Positions 51,066 to 58,572 of a stretch of DNA of 64,000 nt are shown here, piece after piece (the stretch's first letter is position 1; each line of letters begins with the position of its first letter). Source of the DNA: Roseivirga misakiensis (GTDB lineage Bacteria > Bacteroidota > Bacteroidia > Cytophagales > Cyclobacteriaceae); NCBI RefSeq assembly GCF_001747105.1, contig NZ_MDGQ01000005.1, positions 682,001-746,000 on the forward strand. Direction: 5' to 3'. The notes beneath the pieces were generated by a model. That model ran no database searches. It was not told the origin of the DNA and saw nothing but the letters and a program-made list of their open reading frames with translations. Made by a program: the position numbers and the translations under genes.

Positions 51066-51090
51066 TTTAGACTAATTCTAAACAAAAGTA
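51066..51090 (-). promoter_or_regulatory. Promoter and Fur-like box of the ankyrin-PepSY operon
   Basis: On the minus strand TACTTTTG (51083-51090) fits the -7 consensus. Directly after it the 17-base inverted repeat TTTAGA-ATTAG-TCTAAA (51066-51082) ends 15 bases before the ATG. The -7 element followed at once by an operator repeats the design at 42376-42409. Confidence 0.6.
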
Positions 51091-51133
51091 AGGTTGAGTT
51101 GAAAAAGTGACAAATAGAGTAGCCTAAAATTCA

Positions 51134-51150
51134 ATCACTAGTACTAGTAT
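51134..51150 (-). promoter_or_regulatory. ATACTAG-type operator of the ankyrin-PepSY operon
   Basis: On the minus strand ATACTAGTACTAGTGAT matches the two copies at 42314 and 42337 at 15 of 17 positions each. It lies 44 bases upstream of the -7 element, similar to the distance in the facing operon. Confidence 0.6.
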
Positions 51151-51340
51151 TTTTTTCATGGAGCATAATGATATCAGTGATTGTTTCCTTGATTTAAAAT
51201 CATCTCGTATCAAGCAGTTTTAAGGTTAGTATACACTGCTTTCGATTCGAAAATAGCTTTTGAAAATCTTGATTTTTGAAATGAGCCTTCCATAATGCAT
51301 GGTGTTATACGGATGATTTGAACCATTTGTGTAATTTATT

Positions 51341-51372
51341 TGCATCATTGTTGCAAATGCAGTATTGTTGCA
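51341..51372. promoter_or_regulatory. Two adjacent Zur-like operators
   Basis: TGCATCATTGTTGCA (51341-51355) and TGCAGTATTGTTGCA (51358-51372) are near-palindromic 15-mers 2 bases apart. They belong to the same family as the sites at 51992, 54998 and 55036. They stand about 200 bases before the Fur-family gene. Confidence 0.7.
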
Positions 51373-51568
51373 TTAGTGCTTTTAGGATAAAGAGTGAAAG
51401 CATGAGTTTTAGCAATGCTAGAATTCATAAAAGTAGTTTAGAAAATTCAACGGTTATTCAAATGTGCTTTTGATATCAGTTGATTCGTGATGTTTAGCTT
51501 AATCATAAAGTAGTTTTGGTTAGTTACTTAAGTTATTCGATCATTTAGATAGTAGCCCTTATTTGTAC

Positions 51569-51982
51569 ATGAACACACAAGAAGTCAAAACGATTTTAGG
51601 TAAGTACAAATGTAGGGCTACTACTATTAGAGTGAAGGCACTACAATTCCTTGCCAATAAAGAAAGGGCATTTTCCATTTCCGAAATAGAATCAAGCCTG
51701 ACTGAAGTCGATCGCGTTACCATTTATAGAACGCTCAATTCATTTGTTGAATTGGGGATAGTCTCAAAAGTGCTGAATAGTAAAGGAGTGACTTACTATT
51801 TCTATAAGGGAGTAGATCATACGGATAAGTGTCAGCATCCGCACCTCCATTGTAAATCCTGTGACAAAGTCATATGCTTACCAGAATATCCAGAAAGCTA
51901 TTTAAATGCACTCAATAGCTACAATGCAGAATACATTCCTGTGTTAATGGAAGGTAAGTGTGAGCGCTGTGTTGAACATTGA
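51569..51982 (+). CDS. zur: Fur-family metalloregulator, probably Zur
   Basis: DNA-binding repressor of 137 residues starting at the ATG at 51569. The winged-helix half (about 1-80) contains the family recognition block VDRVTIYRTLNSFVELGIV. The dimerisation half has the structural zinc Cys pairs CKSC (95/98) and CERC (131/134), and a HPHLHC segment. The surrounding genes (COG0523 GTPase, His-rich lipoprotein) and five TGCAnCATTGTTGCA-type palindromes point to zinc sensing, i.e. Zur, rather than iron. A perfect operator lies just after the gene. Confidence 0.82.
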   Translation: MNTQEVKTILGKYKCRATTIRVKALQFLANKERAFSISEIESSLTEVDRVTIYRTLNSFVELGIVSKVLNSKGVTYYFYKGVDHTDKCQHPHLHCKSCDKVICLPEYPESYLNALNSYNAEYIPVLMEGKCERCVEH

Positions 51983-51983
51983 T

Positions 51984-52014
51984 TTATTATATGCAACATT
52001 GTTGCATATAATAA
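51984..52014. promoter_or_regulatory. Perfect 31-base palindromic Zur-like operator
   Basis: The core TGCAACATTGTTGCA (51992-52006) is a perfect inverted repeat around a central T. The symmetry continues without a mismatch through AT-rich flanks from 51984 to 52014. It begins 2 bases after the regulator's stop codon and lies about 60 bases before the next gene, so it would control the zinc module that starts at 52076. Confidence 0.82.
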
Positions 52015-52075
52015 AGATTGTCTCTAAAATTGCGCTTGAAGCTATGAATTACAAGCACCTTAAAAAGAAATCAAC

Positions 52076-52504
52076 GTGAAAACACTTCAAGCTGTCCTAC
52101 TTATAGCCTTGAGCGTTTTGGTAATTAACCAAAAGCCAGAGGGCTGGGAGATATTTGAAAAAGTCACGTTTAAGCCTAGATATTTCAAAGAAGTAGATGC
52201 CAATTTTGATGTGCCTACCTTCAATAAAGAGCTCATCGATTTAGAAGATACAGAAATTACGCTGTCGGGCTTTTATATTCCACTGGAGTTAGATTCAGTG
52301 TTTATGTTGTCAGCATTACCATACAGCTCGTGCTTTTTTTGTGGAGGAGCTGGCCCAGAGACTGTTGCTGAAATAAGAATGGCCGAAATCCCCAAGAGGA
52401 TAGTAATTGATCAGTTTGTGAAGGTATCAGGTACATTAAAGCTTAATAGTACCAATATCGATTTCATGAATTTTATCCTAGAAGACGCTAAAATCATTAA
52501 GTGA
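52076..52504 (+). CDS. Exported CFFCGGAG-motif protein, copy 1
   Basis: This 142-residue protein starts at GTG and has a signal peptide (MKTLQAVLLIALSVLVINQ). The core is a beta-rich domain with LSGFYIPLELDSVFML and the motif SSCFFCGGAGPETVAEIRM, whose two cysteines (CxxC) may bind metal or a thiol partner. The C-terminus reads FVKVSGTLKLNSTNIDFMNF. The fold may be related to DUF3299-type proteins; this is uncertain. A paralogue at 60913-61341 is about two-thirds identical by eye. It is the first gene after the palindrome at 51984. Confidence 0.72.
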   Translation: MKTLQAVLLIALSVLVINQKPEGWEIFEKVTFKPRYFKEVDANFDVPTFNKELIDLEDTEITLSGFYIPLELDSVFMLSALPYSSCFFCGGAGPETVAEIRMAEIPKRIVIDQFVKVSGTLKLNSTNIDFMNFILEDAKIIK

Positions 52505-52505
52505 T

Positions 52506-52874
52506 ATGAAGAGCAAGGGTTTTTTCGTGTTGCTGGTCATTGTTTTATTGTTTTCCTGTAATCATAAGAATGAAGAAGAGAAAAAGCTGTTGAAGCAGGC
52601 CTTCGAAAACCAACAGGAGGCAATTGCTTTGATGCAGCGATTAGCAGATTCATTGAAAGGTGCTGAATATCACCATAAAGATAGCTTGCTCGAAGTTATC
52701 CATACACTAGAGGAGGGATTATTCGCTATACCAGGTTATGATTTAGTACTAGAAGGTCATGAAGGCCATGATCATGGTGACCCGAATGTAGCCCTAAGTA
52801 TCTCAGAGATTGTCGCAGTTCATGAAGAGTTGCTTAAACAGCTCAAACAAATCCAAACATTACTTAGACCATGA
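52506..52874 (+). CDS. His-rich small lipoprotein
   Basis: This 122-residue protein has a lipoprotein signal ([20 protein letters not shown]; lipobox LFSC). A helical region follows, then a histidine/aspartate cluster [10 protein letters not shown] (about residues 84-93) that could chelate zinc. The C-terminal helix contains [16 protein letters not shown]. It probably binds zinc at the cell envelope. Its stop overlaps the next gene's start by 4 bases. Confidence 0.7.
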   Translation: MKSKGFFVLLVIVLLFSCNHKNEEEKKLLKQAFENQQEAIALMQRLADSLKGAEYHHKDSLLEVIHTLEEGLFAIPGYDLVLEGHEGHDHGDPNVALSISEIVAVHEELLKQLKQIQTLLRP

Positions 52875-54073
52875 AAAAATTACCAGTTACTGTTTTATCT
52901 GGGTTCTTAGGAGCCGGTAAAACTACTTTGCTCAATCATGTATTGCATAATAAGGAGGGATTGCGCGTAGCTGTAATCGTAAACGATATGAGCGAGGTTA
53001 ATATTGATGCCGAGTTGGTCAAGCAAGGGAATACATTAAGCCGAACCGATGAGCGCTTAGTAGAGATGAGCAACGGGTGTATTTGCTGTACACTTCGGGA
53101 AGATCTCATTGAGGAAGTGGCCAAGCTGGCATTAGAAAATAAGTATGAGTATTTATTGATAGAAAGTACTGGGATTTCAGAACCACTTCCTGTAGCCCAG
53201 ACATTTTGGTTTGAGAGTGATGAGCTAGAAGTCAATCTTTCAGATGTCTGTAGTTTGGATACAATGGTGACGGTGATAGATGCCTTTAACTTTTTGAAAG
53301 ACTTTGGTTCTGCCGATACCTTAGTTAGTCGAGAAATGAATGATGAGGCAGAGGATAGTCGTACGATCGTCGATTTACTGACGGATCAAGTCGAGTTTGC
53401 AAATGTGATATTAATCAACAAAACAGATTTGGTAAGTCAGTCTGACTTAAAATTGCTCAAGGATATACTATCAAGCTTGAACCCTGGGGCGAAAGTTATC
53501 GAATCTGAGTTTGGTAAGGTACCATTGAATAAGGTTTTAGGAACCGAAAGCTTCGACTATGAAACCACGTCGCAGTTAGCGGATTGGATCAAAGAATTAG
53601 AAACGGAACATACGCCAGAGACTGAAGAGTACGGGATTAGCTCCTTTGTATTCAGTGATAAGCGCCCTTTCCATCCAGAGCGTTTCTGGCAATATGTTTC
53701 GCTTATGTGGCCTACTAATATTATTCGAAGTAAGGGCTTGTTCTGGATTGCGTCTAGACCCGACCATGCCTTGACTTGGGGGCAAGCTGGAGGTTCATTA
53801 AGAACTGACTCGGCTGGTGTTTGGTGGTGTTCTATGCCATTTGAAGAGCGAACTCGTTATGAGTCTTTTGTTGAAAACAGAGCACAAATTGAATCTGATT
53901 GGAGTAAATTCTTTGGAGATCGCAAGAACGAACTCGTGATCATAGGTCAAAATTTAGATCAACCTAAAATACAATCTGAACTAGAACAGTGTCTTTGTAC
54001 AGTCGAAGAAATCATGGATTGGCAAGAAGGGAAAGAGTTTGTAGATAACTGGCCGATTCAAACGGAGTTTTGA
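52871..54073 (+). CDS. COG0523 family GTP-binding metallochaperone
   Basis: A CobW/ZNG1-type P-loop GTPase of 400 residues. Walker A is [16 protein letters not shown] (Gly11-Thr19), the metal-binding CxCC motif is [10 protein letters not shown] (Cys70, 72, 73), Walker B-like [14 protein letters not shown], and base specificity INKTDLV. The C-terminal CobW_C domain includes [10 protein letters not shown] and [10 protein letters not shown]-like segments. Members deliver zinc to client enzymes when zinc is scarce and are often under Zur, which fits the upstream regulator and operator. Confidence 0.92.
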   Translation: MKKLPVTVLSGFLGAGKTTLLNHVLHNKEGLRVAVIVNDMSEVNIDAELVKQGNTLSRTDERLVEMSNGCICCTLREDLIEEVAKLALENKYEYLLIESTGISEPLPVAQTFWFESDELEVNLSDVCSLDTMVTVIDAFNFLKDFGSADTLVSREMNDEAEDSRTIVDLLTDQVEFANVILINKTDLVSQSDLKLLKDILSSLNPGAKVIESEFGKVPLNKVLGTESFDYETTSQLADWIKELETEHTPETEEYGISSFVFSDKRPFHPERFWQYVSLMWPTNIIRSKGLFWIASRPDHALTWGQAGGSLRTDSAGVWWCSMPFEERTRYESFVENRAQIESDWSKFFGDRKNELVIIGQNLDQPKIQSELEQCLCTVEEIMDWQEGKEFVDNWPIQTEF

Positions 54074-54074
54074 T

Positions 54075-54947
54075 ATGAAGAAGCTTACACTATTTGCCAT
54101 TCTTTTATTGGTCATAGTTTCATGCAGTACATCAAGTAAACTTGGATATAGTACTAAAACTAAGCTTTGGAACCTTTCCAATCTCTCCCCAGGCGAGGTA
54201 AAGATGGCACATGACTTACTGGGTTATGGCCTTGAGCATGAAGCGCTTTACACCTTAATGGATACCCTTAAACCTATCAGTAGCCTCGGTTTTGCCCTTT
54301 CATATCCGATAGCCAAGGCTGGAGAAATGAAAGATGGCGACAGAAATATAGCTGATCTTGAATCAGATTCCGTAAGAATGGCGTTGTCTGAATTGGATAG
54401 CTGGAATAAGGTTTTAAAGGAGCTTTCTACCGATGATCTCACATTTTTGCTCATTCCTTTCAGGCAAACTTGGGAGGGAAAAAGAAACCTCCAAATCATT
54501 GTTTGTCAGCACGAACAATTATCGAAGTTAATGACCCGTAAAGCTGAGTTTTTTGGGCAATGGGGGTTTACCCCTAATTCCAATCCAGCCACCATTTTGA
54601 CAGCTTTGGAGTTCGAAGAAAAAAATGATCGTTATCGTGCCTATGGTTACTTATTTGGATATCCCGAACATGCCGTGGACTTCTTCGTCAATGCATCGTT
54701 ATCAACTGAAAAGTCAGGAAAATTTGTTGAACGTGATTTTTTCCATATGCCAGTGGCTGCAGGCGACCAGGGTTATTTCACTTACGCCATTCCGAAAGGT
54801 TATACACCCACAAAAGTAGATTCTACTATCTACAAACGGGCGGATTTCATCCTGAAGGATTATTTAAATAAAAAGTCAAATTATCGACTTACTGATGGTG
54901 AGATAGATGTTTACACGCTTATTTCAGATTACTGGAAGAAAAAATAG
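54075..54947 (+). CDS. Lipoprotein of unknown function
   Basis: This 290-residue protein has a lipobox signal (MKKLTLFAILLLVIVSCSTS). The rest has no recognised family. Visible stretches include NLSPGEVKMAHDLLGYGLEH, ALEFEEKNDRYRAYGYLFGY and FFHMPVAAGDQGYFTYAIPK. It starts 1 base after the COG0523 stop codon, so it belongs to the same transcript and presumably to zinc handling; that is inference. Confidence 0.68.
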   Translation: MKKLTLFAILLLVIVSCSTSSKLGYSTKTKLWNLSNLSPGEVKMAHDLLGYGLEHEALYTLMDTLKPISSLGFALSYPIAKAGEMKDGDRNIADLESDSVRMALSELDSWNKVLKELSTDDLTFLLIPFRQTWEGKRNLQIIVCQHEQLSKLMTRKAEFFGQWGFTPNSNPATILTALEFEEKNDRYRAYGYLFGYPEHAVDFFVNASLSTEKSGKFVERDFFHMPVAAGDQGYFTYAIPKGYTPTKVDSTIYKRADFILKDYLNKKSNYRLTDGEIDVYTLISDYWKKK

Positions 54948-54997
54948 AACCAGTGAAATCAACAATTCACCATTCCTAAAATCAAACTGAACGTAAT

Positions 54998-55050
54998 TGC
55001 ATCATTGTTGCAATTATGACGGAGAGATGCTTACTTGCATCATTGTTGCA
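54998..55050. promoter_or_regulatory. Two Zur-like operators before the ABC operon
   Basis: TGCATCATTGTTGCA occurs twice, at 54998-55012 and 55036-55050 (38 bases apart, about 3.6 helical turns). The second ends 14 bases before the ABC ATPase start codon. Both match the 51341 site exactly. Confidence 0.78.
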
Positions 55051-55064
55051 TAAATAAATAGTGA

Positions 55065-55766
55065 ATGTTACACGCCGTCAACCTATCCAAAAGGTATCAA
55101 GAGACACTAGCGCTCGATAACCTAAACCTGTCTATAGAAGCAGGAGATATTTATTGCCTATTAGGAGCGAACGGTGCTGGCAAATCAACAACTATAAACC
55201 TTTTCCTGAATTTTATAGCACCAACTGAAGGTAAGGCAGTTATCGACATGATCGATGTGGCAAAAGACCCACTGAAAACGAAAGAGGTCATCGCCTATAT
55301 ACCTGAAAACTTAAATCTGTACGGTGAGCTTTCAGGGCTAGAAAACCTTGAATACTTTGTTGGATTGTCTAAAAAGCGGTATCCAAAAGAGGTGTTAATT
55401 GCCTTTTTAAATGACGCTGGACTTCAAGAGGAAGCCCACACGCAGCGTGTTAAAAAGTATTCAAAGGGAATGCGCCAAAAAGTTGGGATTGCTATTGCCC
55501 TAGCCAAAAAAGCGAAAGCATTGCTCTTAGATGAACCTACATCGGGTTTAGATCCAAAAGCGAGCAATGAGTTTTCTGAATTGCTGATAAAACTAAGCGA
55601 TCAAGGTGTTGCAACACTTATGGCTACTCATGACCTCTTTAGAGCCAAAGAAACCGGAACCGATATCGGAATTATGAAGTCGGGAAAATTAGTAGAGCAA
55701 TTGTCTACCAAAGACATTGATCACAGCGAGCTAGAAAAATTGTATTTGCACCATATGGACAACTAA
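55065..55766 (+). CDS. ABC transporter ATP-binding protein
   Basis: A 233-residue nucleotide-binding subunit. Walker A is LLGANGAGKSTTINLFL, signature YSKGMRQKVGIAIALAK, Walker B AKALLLDEPTSGLDPKA and the switch histidine in MATHDL. It energises the two ABC-2-type permeases that follow. The two operators just upstream place the operon under the Zur-like regulator by inference. Confidence 0.93.
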   Translation: MLHAVNLSKRYQETLALDNLNLSIEAGDIYCLLGANGAGKSTTINLFLNFIAPTEGKAVIDMIDVAKDPLKTKEVIAYIPENLNLYGELSGLENLEYFVGLSKKRYPKEVLIAFLNDAGLQEEAHTQRVKKYSKGMRQKVGIAIALAKKAKALLLDEPTSGLDPKASNEFSELLIKLSDQGVATLMATHDLFRAKETGTDIGIMKSGKLVEQLSTKDIDHSELEKLYLHHMDN

Positions 55767-55768
55767 TC

Positions 55769-57157
55769 ATGGTATTTCATATAGCTAAAAAAGAAATTCG
55801 AGAAACTGCCCGTTCAGGTCAATTTAAATGGATGTTGGCCATAGTAGTTTTATTATGTACAGTTGCTGTTTTTATAAGCCAAAGAAATTGGGAGGCTAAA
55901 AACATAGAGAGAAAACAAGCTACGGAAAATGCCAGAACACTTTGGTTGGCCCAAGGTGCTACAAACCCACACAATGCTGCACACTATGGTACTTTTGCTT
56001 TTAAGCCTCAGTTTCCACTATCCCTGATCGATCCTGGCGTAGAGAAATACACCGGGGTATCTATTTTTTTAGAAGCCCATTCGAGAAACGAAGCTGATAT
56101 GGTAGCCGCGGCAGACCAAACAGGTCTATCAAGGTTTGGTGATTTAACGCCAGACTTTATACTGCTCTTCGTTATTCCTTTGCTCATTATCGTGATGGGG
56201 CATCGATCTGTAACGAGAGAAAAAGAAGGAGGAATGCTTAGGATTATCAAATCACAAGGAGTCAGTAATTGGCAGCTAGTATTTGGTAAATGGATAGGCA
56301 ATTTCATGCCGATCGCTGTATTGACTGCAATACTTTTTATTATTTCTGCCTTATTCATCGAGAATGTTGAGTGGCCATTCTTGATTACGATGTTACTGGT
56401 GTACTTGGCTTATTTCGCGATTATGAATAGCCTTACACTTTTCATTTCCACTATATCCAGAAGCTCGGGGCTTGCAATGGTTTCACTTTTAACTATATGG
56501 ATAGTAGGCTGTTTAGCAGTACCAAAAATTGCAAGCAGTTATACCAATGATATTTACCCTTACCCAACGAGAGTAGAATTTGAAGCTTCCGTAGCAGAAG
56601 ATAAAAGCAAAGGACTTGATGGTCACGATCCATGGAACGAAGCATCTAAAAAGCTAGAGGAGGAAACACTCAAGGAATACAATGTAGAGAAGTTGGAAGA
56701 TTTACCTTTCAACTTTGATGCATTACGCATGCAAAAAGGAGAAGAACACGAGGCTGCAGTGTATTTCAAACACAATGAGCGCCTGAAAGAGATTTACGAG
56801 TCACAAACAAAAGTCTATAGGAAACTAGCCGTTTTATCTCCTTTTCTGCCGACCCGATTTATGTCTATGGCATTAGCAAATACCGACTACGCTACGCATT
56901 GGAATTTTTCTGATAAGGCTGAAAAACATAGGGTAGAAATGCAAAGAATCTTGAATACCAATTTTGCCGAAAACTCTAAGCTAGGAGAGTGGGATTATCA
57001 AGCTGATGCATCTCTTCTAAATGAAGTGCCTGATTTTGCCTATGAAGCACCAGACTTTAAACAGGTGTTAGTAGCAGGGCAGAGCAATCTACTCATACTA
57101 TCGTTGTGGTTAGTGCTTTCTTTCGGTTTACTTTTTTATTCTTCAACCCGCTTGTAA
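55769..57157 (+). CDS. ABC-2 type permease, DUF3526-like (subunit 1)
   Basis: This 462-residue membrane protein has a first helix near residue 20, a large extracytoplasmic loop, five helices at about 130-260, a second large soluble region (about 265-430) and a C-terminal helix. The HRSVTREKEGGMLRIIKSQG block after the second helix is typical of ABC-2/NosY-like permeases. The gene starts 2 bases after the ATPase. The transported molecule is unknown. Confidence 0.83.
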   Translation: MVFHIAKKEIRETARSGQFKWMLAIVVLLCTVAVFISQRNWEAKNIERKQATENARTLWLAQGATNPHNAAHYGTFAFKPQFPLSLIDPGVEKYTGVSIFLEAHSRNEADMVAAADQTGLSRFGDLTPDFILLFVIPLLIIVMGHRSVTREKEGGMLRIIKSQGVSNWQLVFGKWIGNFMPIAVLTAILFIISALFIENVEWPFLITMLLVYLAYFAIMNSLTLFISTISRSSGLAMVSLLTIWIVGCLAVPKIASSYTNDIYPYPTRVEFEASVAEDKSKGLDGHDPWNEASKKLEEETLKEYNVEKLEDLPFNFDALRMQKGEEHEAAVYFKHNERLKEIYESQTKVYRKLAVLSPFLPTRFMSMALANTDYATHWNFSDKAEKHRVEMQRILNTNFAENSKLGEWDYQADASLLNEVPDFAYEAPDFKQVLVAGQSNLLILSLWLVLSFGLLFYSSTRL

Positions 57158-57158
57158 A

Positions 57159-58568
57159 ATGTTGACTCAGAATATTTTACATGAGATAAAGCTTTTGAGT
57201 CGAAACTATTGGTTCGTTTCGTTAACAGTTGTGATTACAGGGCTTAGTATTTATGCTGGACACAATGGGTTGAAACAGTTCGAAAAGCGGCAAGCAAACC
57301 TAACCGAGGCTATACAAAACCAATTGGAAAAAGTCGAAAGAGTAGATGTCATTGCGACAGCTTTGGCAAACGGAGAAGAACATCCAAGAGCTTTCAGGCT
57401 TTCTCCTATGAATTACTCTATAGCCACTGGTAGCTTGACCATAATGCCTGCTGAACCACTGAGTAAATTGGTGATAGGCCAGAGTGATCTATATACTCAC
57501 CAAGTCAATATTTCTTCGAGAGAGGACTTAGCGACAATGAGTTTCAATGAATTAAATAATCCAGTGCAATTACTTTTCGGCAATTTTGACTTGAATTTTG
57601 TGCTGTCCTATCTAATACCATTATTAATCATTGCCTTTACATACAATCTAAAATCTCAAGAGCTTGAGACTGGGAGATTCAGACTGTTGGCTTCTAATCC
57701 AATCAATATAAAACTATGGCTTTTGCAAAGATTCATCGTTCGGTTCTTAGCGCTAGTTGTTGTTATCACAGTTGTATTGTTGGTCACGATGCTTTCAATC
57801 GGGGTAAAACCCGACCTGAATCTACTCCAGTTTTTTGGGCTTACTTATGCCTACATGGCATTTTGGTTTGCTCTAACATTTTTGGTTAATGTTTTTGGCT
57901 TTTCCTCTGCAAAAAATGCCGTTTCACTACTCTCACTCTGGATTCTTTTGGTACTGATAGTGCCTACGGTAATCAATCAAATGGCTAATACAATTTACCC
58001 TATGCCTTCGCGTGTAGCCTTGTTAAATGAAATTAGAAGTACTAAGAAACAACTGGGTAAAGAACAGGATAAGGTATTGGACGAGTATTTAAGAAATCAT
58101 CCCGAACTGATCCGAAATGAGGGTGAAAATGCTTACGGTTACTGGCAAGGATTCTACGCTAGTCAAGAGATTACAGAGAAGACCTTAAACCCTTTGATTA
58201 GTGCTTTTGATAAGCAACTAAATCAGCAACAAAACTGGGTGAACACTTGGGGATTGCTCAGTCCTGCGGTGATATTCCAAAACGGTACTACTAGGCTGGC
58301 TGGCACATCTGCGGCGCATTATAAGGAGTTTCAGAATCAGACAAAGACTTTCAACATTGAATGGAGAGATCATTTTCTACCATTCGTATTCAAGAATAAA
58401 ATGTTGGTCAAATCCGATCTAGAAGTGCTACCTGATTTTGAGTTTGATAAGGGCGTAGTAGAATCTAGCGCAGCTTCAGGGGTGATTATTTTGTTTTTGT
58501 TTACTCTGATCTTGAGCATGATTGGCCTCCTATACAAGAAGAGCGAACAATCCGTTTCGATAAACTAG
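57159..58568 (+). CDS. ABC-2 type permease, DUF3526-like (subunit 2)
   Basis: This 469-residue membrane protein has the same plan as the preceding gene (helix near 15-35, loop, helices about 145-275, loop, helix 440-460). The block KSQELETGRFRLLASNPINI matches the equivalent element of subunit 1. The two are paralogues and likely form a heterodimeric permease. It starts 1 base after the previous stop. Confidence 0.83.
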   Translation: MLTQNILHEIKLLSRNYWFVSLTVVITGLSIYAGHNGLKQFEKRQANLTEAIQNQLEKVERVDVIATALANGEEHPRAFRLSPMNYSIATGSLTIMPAEPLSKLVIGQSDLYTHQVNISSREDLATMSFNELNNPVQLLFGNFDLNFVLSYLIPLLIIAFTYNLKSQELETGRFRLLASNPINIKLWLLQRFIVRFLALVVVITVVLLVTMLSIGVKPDLNLLQFFGLTYAYMAFWFALTFLVNVFGFSSAKNAVSLLSLWILLVLIVPTVINQMANTIYPMPSRVALLNEIRSTKKQLGKEQDKVLDEYLRNHPELIRNEGENAYGYWQGFYASQEITEKTLNPLISAFDKQLNQQQNWVNTWGLLSPAVIFQNGTTRLAGTSAAHYKEFQNQTKTFNIEWRDHFLPFVFKNKMLVKSDLEVLPDFEFDKGVVESSAASGVIILFLFTLILSMIGLLYKKSEQSVSIN

Positions 58569-58572
58569 CGTG

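Larger units (their letters stand above)
51051..51568. other. Regulatory intergenic region between ankyrin and Zur-like genes
   Basis: The 518 bases hold the promoter and operators for the ankyrin operon (51066-51090, 51134-51150) and two Zur-like palindromes (51341-51372). The latter lie about 200 bases upstream of the Fur-family gene. Apart from a 23-codon frame near 51402, no further gene was seen. Confidence 0.6.
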
